Origin: Neofusicoccum parvum
Taxonomy: Eukaryota; Ascomycota; Dothideomycetes; Botryosphaeriales; Botryosphaeriaceae
Direction of reading: 5' to 3'
Assembly: GCA_020912385.1 (NCBI GenBank)
Contig: CP087212.1
Coordinates: 1,116,001 to 1,180,000, forward strand
Length of the DNA stretch: 64,000 nt
A model generated the notes under the pieces. It did no database searches, was not told where the DNA came from, and saw only the letters and a program-made list of their open reading frames with translations. Of this stretch, positions 34,053 through 44,817 are shown piece after piece (positions within the stretch are counted from its first letter, which is position 1; every line of letters begins with the position of its first letter). The translations under genes and the position numbers were made by a program.

Positions 34053-35790
34053 TTACAACGTCGAGGCTCTCGAGAACTCTCCTCTCGCTCTAATCCTCTT
34101 CCCGAAAACGAAGAACAGGTAGGGAATGGGTATCAAAGCAACGGCAAAGAAACCGAAAATGCTAACGCCCCAACCAACGCCAAGGTTGTGTAGCATCGGA
34201 GTAATGAAAAGCGGGAAAGCGCCGGCAAAACAACTCCGCAAGAAGGTGTTCGCGGCAATCGCGGAAGCCCCGAAGGCCTGGAAGGTGTCGATGAGATAGT
34301 TGAGCGCTGCCTGGAAGATGGTAAAGAAACCAACTCCGACGGAGGTAGCACCGATGATCGGCGCAATCCAGTGTACGTCCGCGCTACCGGTCCATGCGAA
34401 AATGAACAGGCCTGCAGCGAAGAAGACGGATCCAAACATCATCGGTGGCAGTCTCGCTTCCGGGACTGGTTTACCGCCGTTCTGCTCGAGCTTCTTAAAG
34501 TAATACTTCTGGTTGAACACATTTGCGACGGCTCCAAATAGAATTCCGATAAGCAGCGCAAGGAATGGGAGTGCGCCGACTACCTGATTCCAGCCACGGA
34601 TTTCCTCAAAAACAACCGGAAATGCAGCAAGCTGAGCATACAGAATACCGTAGACGAAAGATGCATAGAGCGCAACGAGGAAACAAATGGGATTGCACAG
34701 AAGTTGGAATGGTCGGACAAGATACTTGCGGGAAAGCTCGCGGATGCTGACATCCCATTCTTCGTGTTTGGCGTGCAGTGCCCAGTTGCCAGTCTCATGT
34801 CGGAGACGACGAGCCTTGTAGACAAGCAGCTTTGGCGGATAAGACTCGTCAAGGAATACCACATCGAGTACGAGAATGAACAGTTGCAGAATTCCGGTGA
34901 GCTGTAACTTATCAGCATGTAGATCGGTGAGAAGAGCGCGGCGAACTCACGTATTCTGTCCATCTCCAACCAAGGTAGCTTGTTTGCACGACCGCCCCAC
35001 CGATGATCGGGCCCAGTGTCGGGCCACCGACAACGGCCATAGCATAGCCAACGATAGCAACACCCCGTTGTTTGGCAGACCAAATGTCTCCCAGGACGCC
35101 TCCGGTGTTGGTTACGGGAGCGCTGCCGAAAACTCCAGCAAAGAAACGGGTAATCATGACAGTCTGTATGTCTTTGGCGGTTGCAGTGCCGAAAGCAAAG
35201 ATGGCAGCTACAAAGTATGGCGCCAGGACGGCGGGTTTGCGACCGTAAACCTCACTCAGTGGGGCCCATAGCAACGGTCCAATGCCGAAGCCGAACAGCA
35301 ATAGCGAGGTGCCGAGAGTGGCAACGGTGGTGCCGACGTGGAATTCCTTGGCTATCTGAACCGTGCCGGCGCTGTAGACGCTGCTGGCGAAGGTGGCACC
35401 CATTGTCGTAAATCCATACAGCACTGTGGTGATGACCTTCTTGCGGGTGTCCCAGTTAAGAGGTCTGTATGGATCATCCGGGCCGTCGAAATCAACGAGC
35501 GCGTCTGGGCCTGTTTTGGAGTGGGCGAGAGCATGTGAGAAGGGCGCGACGGGGCGGCGTGAACGGACTGTAGAGATTACGGACTGGGCACGTGATTGAG
35601 TGCGCTCAGCGAAGGATTGGCGTGAGTGAACAGGGTGGATGGTTTCTGTCTTCTCCAGCTCGGCCGACACGCCCGGGATGGGAATGGCTTGCGAGGGGTT
35701 GGAGGAGGCGGAGGAAGCGGAGCTAGCAGCGGAAGAGGTGGAGGGACGGTCTTCTGGCCGGCTCCACTCTGGGTTCTCGAGGCGAGGCAT
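34053..35790 (-). CDS. MFS transporter, DHA1/polyamine (Tpo1)-like
   Basis: Exons 35790-34951 and 34901-34053 encode 562 residues. A roughly 95-residue cytosolic N terminus rich in Ser (SSAASSASSASSNPSQ) precedes DFDGPDDPYRPLNWDTRKK, a hallmark just before TM1 of fungal DHA1 drug/polyamine exporters. Motif-C-like sequence GGPTLGPIIGG occurs in TM5, and twelve hydrophobic segments can be counted. The intron is phase 0 and joins RWTEY to LTGILQLF. It is probably a proton antiporter in the plasma membrane; polyamine export is the commonest assignment for this subgroup but is not proven. It lies divergent to the thiolase gene. Confidence 0.88.
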
Positions 35791-36919
35791 GGTGTTGGGT
35801 TTTGGGGTGAAGAATAGAGCTGGCAGGCTGGTTCAGCGGCGCCATGGCTGCTGCTTCACTAGCACTAGTAATATACACGCTGGGAAACAGGACTCCGGGG
35901 GCGGGTTGAGCGGCCATGACGTTATCTCCGCGTGTGGCAGCGACATTGAAGACGAAGGGCCGAGCGCGGCAGCCGTTGCAACGCGAGTGGCCGAATCGTG
36001 CGAGCACAAGCGGCGCCCGGCAGCCGGCTGCCATCTCGCGCTGCGAAAGGCCGAGTGCACGACCCGCCGCCTATCCTTCAGCCGCAGGCGAACTACTGCT
36101 ACTGCTACTGCTGCTGCCACCCGCGACGCCCAGCTGCGCCTAGGAGTTAGGGAGGACTTAGGCTGGAGGGCAGCGGACACGTCGGAGCGTCCGTTACCGC
36201 CCATAGCTGAGTCCGCGCTGCTCCAAGGGGCCATGAAGGCATGGAGACTGCCGACCGCCCGCTCGCACACGCGAGATCCGAGACAGAAAGAGACCAAGAA
36301 GTGGACCACAAGCCGACGAGTCCAGGGTGGACTGAGACCTGACGTTCGTTTTCAGACTGTTGGAGGAGACGAGAGAGCGATGGTGTTGCAAGAACGGACT
36401 AGTGAGAGCGAGGAGAAAGAGGAGCTCGGACGACGGTGCAGCAGCTATCTTCGACGCACATCCGCGTTGCCACTGTGCGACTGCCGCTTCACCTACTTAC
36501 CTATCTCGAAGACGACTGGCTGCGCTTGGCCGGCCTGTGGATAGCCGCCGCTTGCCCCGAAGTCGGGCGTGGCGCATGTTTGCCCATTGTGGGCCCTGCC
36601 CGCGTTCGGCAAAGCGAGCACGCAAGGCCTGGCGGCGGCCACACGTACTCGCGAGAGCAAGACACCGACCGCCAACTCCACCTACCTTCGATACGATGTG
36701 CCGCAACGGGCGACGCGGGCGCGCTGCAGTTGCGGGGCGCGGCGGTGATTAGTCGCGATGAAACCGGCAAGTAAAAGTGACTGCCGGCCGCCCCGAGGTC
36801 GATCGCCAGAGCCTCGGCCCAGCTGCCCCAGACCAGACGCGCCGCCCCGATAAATCAACACCGTCGTCTCCGCCTTCTCCACCACGCCCTCCACACCACA
36901 GACCCTGACATTGTTCACC
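35791..36919. promoter_or_regulatory. Divergent promoter region, MFS transporter and thiolase
   Basis: A 1.1-kb interval between two outward-facing start codons. Several CCAAT-less GC-rich blocks and a CTACTG repeat (36093-36117) occur. No coding region supported. Confidence 0.5.
36093..36117. repeat. CTACTG/CTG microsatellite
   Basis: Three CTACTG units run into CTG repeats within the divergent promoter between the MFS transporter and the thiolase. Confidence 0.7.
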
Positions 36920-38291
36920 ATGGCCACCGACAGACTCAAGTCCATTGTCTCGCACATTACGCCCGCGAAGAGCGGTCTCGCGCAGATGTGAGCTCCCCGA
37001 GCTGCCCAGCTTCCCAGCTTCCCCCGCAGCTGCTAACGCGCCCTGGCCAGCACTCAGAAGCACCCTGACGATGTGGTCATCACCCTCGCCATCCGGACCC
37101 CGCTCACCAAGGGCAAGAAGGGCGGCCTGAAGGACACTCCTCTGGATGGCATCATGTACAAGATGATGCAGCAGGTCGTTGCGAAGGCGAACCTGGACCC
37201 CGCTCTTGTCGAGGACATCTGTGTGGGCAATGTACGACCGCCAATCGTCTCGCCGAGTGGCACCGGCTAACTTCCACGTCCCACAGGTCAGCGATGCGAA
37301 GGCCGCTTACTACGTCCGTGCCGCCATGCTCGGCGCCGGCTTCCCCAACACCACTGCCGGCTCCTCCGTCAACCGTTTCTGCAGCTCCGGCTTGAAGGCT
37401 GTCCAGGACATTGCCAACCAGATCGCCTCGGGCTCTATTGAGGTTGGTTTGGCTATGGGTGCCGAGTCGATGACGGCCGGCGGCGACCGTCTGGAGCGCC
37501 CCTTTTTCGATGAGATCTTGGAGAACCAGGAGGCTTCCGACTGCATGCAGCCCATGGGCCAGACATCGGAGAACGTCGGAAAGGACTTCAACATCCCGCG
37601 TGAGGTGCAGGACCGCTTTGCTGCCGAGTCATACAGGAGGGCCGAGGCTGCGCAGAAGGCTGGTTGGTTCGATGATGAGATTGCCCCCATCACCGTCCGC
37701 GTCAAGGACCCCAAGACGGGTGAGGAGAAGAAGGTTACCCTGAGCAAGGATGAGGGTCCCCGCTACGGCACCACATTCGAGTCCCTCTCCAAGATCAAGC
37801 CGGCTTTCCTGCCTCACGGTGACCGCAGCCACGCTGGCAACTCCAGCCAGGTTACCGACGGCGCCGCGGCGGTGCTTCTGATGAAGCGGTCCAAGGCCGA
37901 GCAGCTCGGTCAGCCCATCCTGGGCAAGTACGTTGCCGCGACGGTCGCGGGTCTCGCACCCCGCATCATGGGCATCGGCCCCTCGATCGCCATCCCCAAG
38001 CTTCTTACCAAGCTGAACATCACCCTGGACGACGTTGACGTTATTGAGATCAACGAGGCGTTCGCGTCGATGGCGGTGTACTGTATGAACACGCTGAAGA
38101 TCCCCCACGAGAAGCTGAACGTCAGGGGTGGAGCCATTGCGCTCGGTCACCCGCTGGGCTGCACGGGAGCGAGGCAGATTGTCACTGGACTGAGCGAGTG
38201 CAGGCGGCAAAAGAAGAAGATCCTGCTGACGAGCATGTGTATTGGAACGGGCATGGGCATGGCTGGTCTTTTTGTCAACGAGCAACTGTAA
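36920..38291 (+). CDS. pot1: Peroxisomal 3-ketoacyl-CoA thiolase
   Basis: Last step of fatty-acid beta-oxidation, splitting 3-ketoacyl-CoA to acetyl-CoA. Exons 36920-36987, 37051-37231 and 37287-38291 encode 417 residues. The N terminus holds a PTS2-like nonapeptide RLKSIVSHI, so import by Pex7 into peroxisomes is likely. The acyl-accepting Cys lies in NRFCSSGLKA. The active-site GGAIALGHPLGCTG supplies the His, and SMCIGTGMG the second Cys. The first intron lies right after the targeting region and the second falls at CVGN|VSDAKA. Length and motifs match yeast Pot1 and fungal KAT orthologues. The last PTS2 residue is Ile, where Leu, Ala or Phe is more usual. Confidence 0.93.
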
Positions 38292-38659
38292 ATGACGACT
38301 TTATATCCGGGCAAATATTAGGAGCAGTATGTAACCAAAATTGGATGTACGCTTGACGAAATGAGCGGTGCGGCTGCCGTGCGTGATGCGGCGAGGACAA
38401 AGGCTCCGGCGCTAAGCAAGCCAGGCTGCAGGCAATACTACGTACTCGGGCACGGGGTCCGGGAGTTCCCCGCAGTGTGGCGGTGCGCGCGGCCGATAAC
38501 GAAGCAGCTCCCGTCCCGGGAACGGTGACGGAAGCGCTACGCCCTCGCCTTCCCACTCAAAGGCCTTCCTGTTCTTTCCTTTAACCTGCCTCGTAGCCTT
38601 TTTCCTTGAAACTCACTCCCTAGCACGCTCTCCGCATCGCATTTCCTCCGCCAGCAACC
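38292..38659. other. Intergenic
   Basis: Thiolase 3' side and promoter of the next gene. The stretch at 38560-38640 is CT-rich, as in many fungal core promoters. No gene seen. Confidence 0.5.
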
Positions 38660-39939
38660 ATGCCGGCTCCGCTGGCCAAAGGTATGATCGGCGCCGCCAC
38701 CCTCAGGCAACACTCTGTGCACCCGCCTGCTCCACCGCCTGTCTCTTCCCACTTTCTCTGTGTGCTCAGAAACATCCTCCCTGACGCTCGCAACGCACCT
38801 TTTCTCCCGCTATGCCCCTGCCTAACCGTGCCTTCTCAGGCGCCATTATCGCCGCGTCGCTCATCGTAGCCGCTGGCATCGCCGTCTACCAGAACCCGCA
38901 AGTCCAGCAGTGGCTCGACACCAGACGCCGCAAAATTGCCATCGCACTGCACAACCTCGGTGACGAGATCAACCCACCCGCCCAGCGCAACCGGAACGCG
39001 CGCGAAGCCGACGAGCAGCGCCGACGCCGCGAGGAGATCATCCGACGAAACAGGAACGAGCTCGTACGACGGGCCCGGGAAGAGGGCGTGGCCGTTGACC
39101 TGGACGAGCTCGCTCGGGTCGGAGAAGACTGGCACGAGAAGGATGGTCGGCCGCGAGGCCGCAGCTTCGACGACTTGGTCAACGAACATGGCATGCTCCG
39201 CGAGTCAGTCTCGGGCTCAACGCTGAACGAGAAGGCTGCCGCTGCCGCCACCGCCACCGACAAGAATGTTGAGCAAGGCTTGAGACATCGCGGTTCGGGT
39301 GCTCGTGGCTTCATCAGCGGTGCTTCCTACGCAAACCCCTTTGCCGACGAGGAATCCGTTCTGTTCGACCGGGACCTGATCGGCGTCGAGGAGAACTCTG
39401 TCGACGGCGACAACGAAGAGGAGGCGCCCGTGCCCCATGACTTTACCACGCCGTCTCGCGAAAGCACTGCAACCCTGGACGCCGAGCCTGTGCCTCAACT
39501 CGTTGATCTTTCGGAGCCTTTCTCTGCTCCCTTCCAGCACCCACAGCTCATTCCCGTCACTGAGGCCGAAGACGCCACCGCTTCCTTCTACTCTACTCTG
39601 TCTGGTCCTGCTGCTGATGCTGGCAACGATGCTGACATGGATGACGACGACATGGCTCGTAGCACTGGAACTTTGACGCCCACCGAAGACAACTTCTCCA
39701 CCGATGCCTCATTGATCGGCCACGGTGCGGATGACGTGGCTGTGCTCTCTACTCTACAGAACAGCTCTGCGGCGGTAGAAGAGGAGGCCAACGCCAACCC
39801 CTTCGGCTCCGAAGCCGGGTTTGACGACGACCGATTCAGCGACGCGAGCTTCTCGGACATTGGGGCCCGCACACCCAGCAGCTGGACTGACGTTGGTAGC
39901 GACTTCGGCAGTGAAACGGGCAGCCAGGCTGGGCACTGA
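38660..39939 (+). CDS. Conserved fungal single-pass membrane protein, function unknown
   Basis: Proposed exons 38660-38681 and 38840-39939 give 373 residues beginning MPAPLAKGAIIAASLIVAAGIAV, of which MPAPLAKG comes from the short first exon. A 158-nt intron (G|GTATGA to TTCTCAG) makes the join. An alternative start is ATG 38812 without splicing (MPLPNRAFSG), giving a 375-residue protein. One hydrophobic segment at about residues 8-25 is followed by a basic helical region (RRRKIAIALHNLGDEI, then RRRREEIIRRNRNELVRRAREE). The rest is acidic, Ser/Thr-rich and probably disordered, ending GSETGSQAGH. This suggests an N-terminal anchor with a long tail. I recognise it as a conserved ascomycete hypothetical protein but know no function. 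Confidence 0.75.
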
Positions 39940-40951
39940 GCGTTGAGCATCAACAGCGGCGTTTGAGGATTCCGATGGCAACTATTTTGGTTTTAAATTG
40001 ACACGGAAACTATGGAACCCAGGCATGGGTTGGGATTGGTGTTTTCAACGGGGATCTGGACAAGCATTGCATGTTGTTTTTCATTCGTACATGGCTTTCG
40101 TCAGGCAGCGTTTCTGTGGCTGGCTCCGGAGCTTCTTGGAGTTGGACCAACGCGCAGGTGTTGCGGCAACGTTCAAAACGCATGGCACTGTATAGGCTAC
40201 GGCATACCCTAAGAGAGGTCGGTTAAGAATTGGCACATTTCCCGCTCAGCCTTGCACACGGCGTATTGTAGACAAGTGGCCCACAAGGATCAGGCAGCCG
40301 GATTATTGATACTTACGTGTCAACCCGGAAAGGCTGTGCCCGTGCTAATTTTAGGCGACACAACTCTGGTCGGCTGTGGTGGTTACAAAGGCGGGATTTC
40401 TTCAGCCACGTGCTGGAACTGTCTCCGACAGCTGAGCCTCAGCTCGTGTCGGTCTGCACATCAGCGTCACGATGCAGTTCGGCCGCAGCGGGATCGGGCG
40501 GCGCTAATCGATAAAGCTGTGAAGATTGTGGCGGTGCGACGAAGCTGTAAGCCACTCCAGCTTCAGCTTTTCAGCGTCTGGCGTCTTCCTCCCCACGCGG
40601 CGCACCAGTTGCTTGGCCCCGCTTTGGCGCTTCGTCGGCCACTGCGGCCTCTCCACTTAGCTCCTGCTGCTTTCGTCTGTTTTCCCACGGCCCGCGCCAT
40701 CTATCCGCAACACTGCAAGGCGCCTGATCTACAATGATCGACAGTTCGTGATCATACAAGCTGGCCACTTTTCTTCATCGCCTCCCCCCATCGTGTCTGG
40801 AGACCTCCATCGCGCTCTCCATTCCATCGATCGCGTCGCAAGACCGGCAATCACGTTTCATCATGGCCTGAGACATGGCAGACAGGCCACTGTCTGTGAA
40901 CATAGGAACGTCCGAGAGCGGTTGGTGTTGAAATCTCACCCTCGACCCGAC
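39940..40951. other. Intergenic
   Basis: About 1 kb with no supported gene. An open frame continues upstream of the next gene to 40748 but has no ATG, so it is treated as leader. Confidence 0.5.
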
Positions 40952-42295
40952 ATGCCCTCCGAACGTATCTCGGGAGAAGAGCAGCCTCATGCCACGGCGT
41001 ATCTCGATGGCCTCCGCGGCATCGCCTCCCTGGTCGTCTTGTCCTTCCACACGCTGTGGGCATACTTTGCTTTCGTCGAGTACGGCTACGGCGATGGCCC
41101 GACGAACCGTCACTTTCTGCAGCTGCCCGTCGTCCGTCTCGTCCACGCCGGCCACGCCATGGTGCCGGTTTTCTTCGTTGTCGGCGGCTACGTTATGGCG
41201 CTGAAGCCTTTCCGCAGGATCCGCGCTCGCGACTGTGAGGACCTGCCTGTCTTTCTCGCCGGGTCCATGGTTCGGAAAGCAATTCGACTCTATCTGCCGG
41301 CCGTCATCGTGACGCTTGTCTCAATGCTCACGCTCCATCTCGGCCTGTGGGAGTATCCTCGCCGCTTCCTCGCCAGCAAGCGTTTCTTCAACTACCCGGA
41401 CAAGCACCCGCTCCCCGAGAAGACCATCTTCGCCGAGGCCAGCCGCTGGGTCCGAGCCACCGTCGGCCTCACCAACATCTTCAGCTACGTCAACCACGGC
41501 TTCGTCCTGCCGTACTACAACCCCTACGACCCGCACCTCTGGTACCTCCCCTTCGAGCTCCGCGCCAGCCTCGCCACCGCCTTCGTCCTCCTCGCCCTCT
41601 CCCGCTTCCGCCAGCCCTCCATCCGCACCACCCTCACCCTCGCCGCCGCCATCCTCGCCACCTCCCTCGACCGCTGGGAATGCGCGCTCTTCCTCTCCGG
41701 CGCCCTCCTCGCCGACCTTGACACGCGATTCCCCCCCAGCAGCGCCTCCCCCCGCTTCCTCCTCCTCTTCTCCCTCCCCTCCCTCACCGCCTCCCTCTAC
41801 CTCCTCTCCACCCCGAATCTCCGCATCCTCCACACCCCCGGTTACGCCCTCCTCCGCGCCAACTTCGTGCCGCCCGCCATCTCGGACCCGAAGCGCTTCC
41901 TCCACGGCGCCGGCGCCGTGCTGCTGCTGGCGGCGCTGCGCCGCTGCCCGCCCCTGCAGCGGCCGCTGGGCTCGCGCCCGGCCCGCGCGGCCGGCAGGCG
42001 CAGCTACGCGCTGTACGTGGTGCACGGCCCGGTGCTGCACGTGGTGGGGTACGGCGTCGCGGCGGGGGTGTGGCGGGCGGTCGGGTGCAGGGGGGAGGAG
42101 GATGAGGAGGCGTGGAGGTGGGCGGTCGGAGCGGCGGTGGGGAGCGTGGGAGCGTGGGGGGTGGGTTGGTGGGTGGCGGGGTGGTTTGAGAGGGTGGTGG
42201 AGAGGCGGTGCAGGAGCGTGGCGGGGTGGGTTGAGGGGTGGCTGTTTGGGGAGGGGGAGGGGGAGAGGGAGGCGGAGGGGATGCTGCCGCGGTGA
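40952..42295 (+). CDS. Acyltransferase-3 family membrane protein
   Basis: Single-exon protein of 447 residues from ATG 40952. It opens with the family signature ATAYLDGLRGIASLVVLSFH, here identified by YLDGLRGIA and SFH. About ten hydrophobic segments follow. A conserved RRSYALYVVHGPVL occurs near the C terminus, matching the SYxLYLxH box of this family. Acyltransferase-3 proteins move acyl groups onto sugars or other small acceptors across membranes; the acceptor here is unknown. Composition is striking: C-ending codons dominate until about 42020 and then change to G-rich codons to the stop. The upstream frame lacks ATG, so 40952 is preferred. Confidence 0.85.
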   Translation: MPSERISGEEQPHATAYLDGLRGIASLVVLSFHTLWAYFAFVEYGYGDGPTNRHFLQLPVVRLVHAGHAMVPVFFVVGGYVMALKPFRRIRARDCEDLPVFLAGSMVRKAIRLYLPAVIVTLVSMLTLHLGLWEYPRRFLASKRFFNYPDKHPLPEKTIFAEASRWVRATVGLTNIFSYVNHGFVLPYYNPYDPHLWYLPFELRASLATAFVLLALSRFRQPSIRTTLTLAAAILATSLDRWECALFLSGALLADLDTRFPPSSASPRFLLLFSLPSLTASLYLLSTPNLRILHTPGYALLRANFVPPAISDPKRFLHGAGAVLLLAALRRCPPLQRPLGSRPARAAGRRSYALYVVHGPVLHVVGYGVAAGVWRAVGCRGEEDEEAWRWAVGAAVGSVGAWGVGWWVAGWFERVVERRCRSVAGWVEGWLFGEGEGEREAEGMLPR

Positions 42296-43089
42296 GGGGA
42301 TGGTGGATGGAATACGTTGCTGTGCTTGTGGTGATCTTGTATGATACTGTTCGTTGCCCAGAACAGGAAAACCTCTTTCGATCGAGACCCAGAGTTGCCG
42401 GTCCCGTAGTCTAACGGCTGGTAAAGGGCACGAAGATGCATACCGGCTTCTGGCCAATGTACCTATACGTACATCAACTTTGCTTTCATCCTCTTTTACC
42501 CCTCGCTCGCGAACTGTCGGGCTCGGATAGACTCGGCCCACAACGCGATTTCGAATCTCGGATAGTCTCGGGACCGAGGGCACCTCCCTCATCGCATTAG
42601 TTTGACGGGAACGGGAGTTTTTATCACTATTTGAACAAAGTGAGGAAACGCAGCGTCTAAACTTCGGGAGCTGCAGAGCTGATCCTTGAAGCGTACGCTG
42701 TGACGATTGAACAGACCAATAGATGGGTGAGAGCAGCTGCCCCGACCGGCCAATTGGAGAGCTTCCGCCCCTGGACTGCTTCGGATTCTCGGCCCTGCAC
42801 TCCAGCTCGAGTGGGGAACTCTTGACTTGACATGCCACGCGTGGAGGACAACTCGGTGGCTTGATATCCGATGATTACCCGATGACGTAGGTTGGTGAAA
42901 GGTTGGTGATGGATATCGCACTGATTGGTTAAACCACGAGCTAATGCAGTGTCACAGTGTGAGATCCATGCGAGTGTTATGGCTGGCTCGATACAGATGT
43001 TTGGAAAGATGTATCTTCGAGCGGATATAAATACGACCTCGACCGAAGCATTGGAGCAGCATTCATCACCATAGCTACACTCTTCCACC
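42296..43089. other. Intergenic; tRNA-like 5' fragment
   Basis: No protein gene seen. At 42400 a 20-odd-base stretch resembles the acceptor and D-arm start of a tRNA (GGTCCCGTAGTCTAACGG), and CGGGACC lies at 42569-42575, but no cloverleaf can be built between them. Confidence 0.4.
43026..43033 (+). promoter_or_regulatory. TATA box of the epoxide-hydrolase-like gene
   Basis: TATAAATA lies 57 bp before ATG 43090, a normal fungal spacing for a short leader. Confidence 0.6.
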
Positions 43090-44061
43090 ATGGCGTCCCT
43101 CCACAGCAATACCCCAGCCCGCTCGCAACCTCCCTTCGTCTCCCGCAACACCGAGCTCCCCTCACGCGGCATCCGCATCCACTACCTCTACGCCGAGCCC
43201 CCCGCCGACACCCCAGTCAAAGGCACCTTCCTCCTCATCCACGGCTTCCCCCAGACGTCCTACCACTACCGCCACGCCCTCCCCCTCCTCGCCCTCGCCG
43301 GATACCGCGCCATCGCCCCCGACTACCGCGGCGCCGGCAAATCCTCACACCCGACCTCCTCCGACTTCCGCAAAACCACCCTCGCCGCCGACCTACACGC
43401 CCTCCTCACCACCGAGCCGCGCCTCGCCCACCCGCGCGACGCTGGCGCCCGCATCCACGTCTTCGGCTACGACATCGGCGGCATGGTCGCGCACGCCTTC
43501 GCATCACGCTTCGCGGCGGCCACGAGCACCGGCTGCAGCGTCGCCAGCGCCGCGTGGGGCGAGTGCCCGCTGCCGGGCACGCGCGCCTTCGAGGCGCGCC
43601 GCGCGGCCGCCCGCCCCGACCACTTCCACCTGCTGTTCCACGCGGTGCCGGACCTGCCGGAGGCGCTGATCGCGGGGAAGGAGGAGGCGTATCTGCGCTA
43701 CTTCTTCGACCGCCAGGCGTACGTGCGCGCAGCCATCGGGCGTGGCGACTTGACTGAGTATGTCGCTGACTACGCGCTGCCCGGGGCGCTGCGCTGCGGG
43801 ATGGGGCTGTACCGCGCGCTGGAGGCGGATGGGGAGGAGAATAGGGAGTGGTTGGCGAGGGAGGGGAGGTGTCGCGTGCCGGCGTTGGGGGTGAGCGGGG
43901 CGCGGAGTATGCATGTGGAGGATGCGAGGGGCGGGATGCTGGAGGAGGTGTATGAGGTGGTGGAGCTGTGTGAGTTGGAGGAGACGGGGCATTATGTTGC
44001 GGAGGAGAGCCCGGAGGTGTTTGTGGAGATGATGGTGGAGTGGGCGGGGAAGCATCCTTGA
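43090..44061 (+). CDS. Alpha/beta hydrolase, epoxide hydrolase-like
   Basis: Single-exon 323-residue enzyme. The oxyanion motif is HGFPQTSYHYR, the nucleophile is the Asp in FGYDIGGMVAH, and the catalytic His is in ETGHYVAEE near the end. An Asp nucleophile in this position is seen in soluble epoxide hydrolases and haloalkane or haloacetate dehalogenases, which open an ester intermediate with water. It has a cap domain in the middle but no signal peptide, so it is probably cytosolic. Substrate unknown; detoxification is a reasonable guess only. A TATA box sits 57 bp upstream. The last 250 bases change from C-rich to G-rich codons. Confidence 0.87.
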   Translation: MASLHSNTPARSQPPFVSRNTELPSRGIRIHYLYAEPPADTPVKGTFLLIHGFPQTSYHYRHALPLLALAGYRAIAPDYRGAGKSSHPTSSDFRKTTLAADLHALLTTEPRLAHPRDAGARIHVFGYDIGGMVAHAFASRFAAATSTGCSVASAAWGECPLPGTRAFEARRAAARPDHFHLLFHAVPDLPEALIAGKEEAYLRYFFDRQAYVRAAIGRGDLTEYVADYALPGALRCGMGLYRALEADGEENREWLAREGRCRVPALGVSGARSMHVEDARGGMLEEVYEVVELCELEETGHYVAEESPEVFVEMMVEWAGKHP

Positions 44062-44548
44062 GGGGTTGGGGATGGTGTTGGGGGGTGGATGGTGTCTGTC
44101 ATTGCTCTTGTTTTTTTCTTTCTTTCTTTGGTCGATTCAAACTCGAGAAAAGTTCACTGCTTCTGAGGGTCTCCATCGAGAATAGAAATAAAATTGTTAA
44201 GGGGTGTTCACTGGGACAAAGGTCAGCCGTTGGAGTGGAGCATGTGGTTACGATGGTTGCTACCTGTCAAAGGCCAGCTGGCTTACTGCTGTTGAGTCAT
44301 AGCCTCTCCATGATAGTCAACAGATGGGAGAGAAGTTTTCTGTTTTCCCAAAGAAGTTCCGGCTCAGTTGCGTCAGGGAGCCCGTGGCTCGTGCTGGACC
44401 CTGAGCGTCGAGCAGGTTAACGCACAATAGTACCGTAGTGAAAAGAACAATAGCGGTGGTCAGAAGTGAAATGCAATGCTAGATAAAAGGCGCTCCGCAC
44501 CCCAGCTCCCACTCTTCCACTTTCATCTAAAAACTCGTCCTTCATCTT
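44062..44548. other. Intergenic
   Basis: Hydrolase 3' side and promoter of the next gene. Nothing else recognisable. Confidence 0.5.
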
Positions 44549-44572
44549 GATCTTCTTCCAAGATACTACCAA

Positions 44573-44815
44573 GACGACCACACCTCTCACACATCGATAG
44601 CACCATCGACAACATCATCGAAAACATCACCAACACCGCCATCAACACTAACACATCAACATCATCATCAACAACACCATCAACAACATCATCAACACCA
44701 CCACCATCAACAAAACATCAACACCACCATCAACAACACCATCAACAACACCATCAACAACACCATCGACAACACCATCAACAACACCATCGACAACACC
44801 ACCGACAACTCAAAA
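44573..44815 (+). repeat. Nearly G-free CAACAACACCAT minisatellite in a 5' leader
   Basis: About 240 bases just before ATG 44818 consist of CAAC, CACC and ATC units with very few G residues. The 12-base unit CAACAACACCAT recurs regularly at about 44720-44800, with some CGA changes. The leader frame in phase with the gene stays open back to 44551 without an ATG and would read His/Gln-rich. Such leaders are expected to be unstructured in RNA. Confidence 0.8.
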
Positions 44816-44817
44816 CA

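Noticed and set aside
42400..42575. tRNA-like element: GGTCCCGTAGTCTAACGG at 42400 and CGGGACC at 42569, with TTCGAAT nearby
   Set aside because: The 7-base ends pair and the A- and B-box-like motifs are suggestive, but D, anticodon and T stems do not form and the spacing is 176 bases. At most a tRNA relic.
41321..42838. Minus-strand frame of 505 codons over the acyltransferase gene
   Set aside because: Glu/Gly/Arg low-complexity translation, complementary to the C-rich coding strand.
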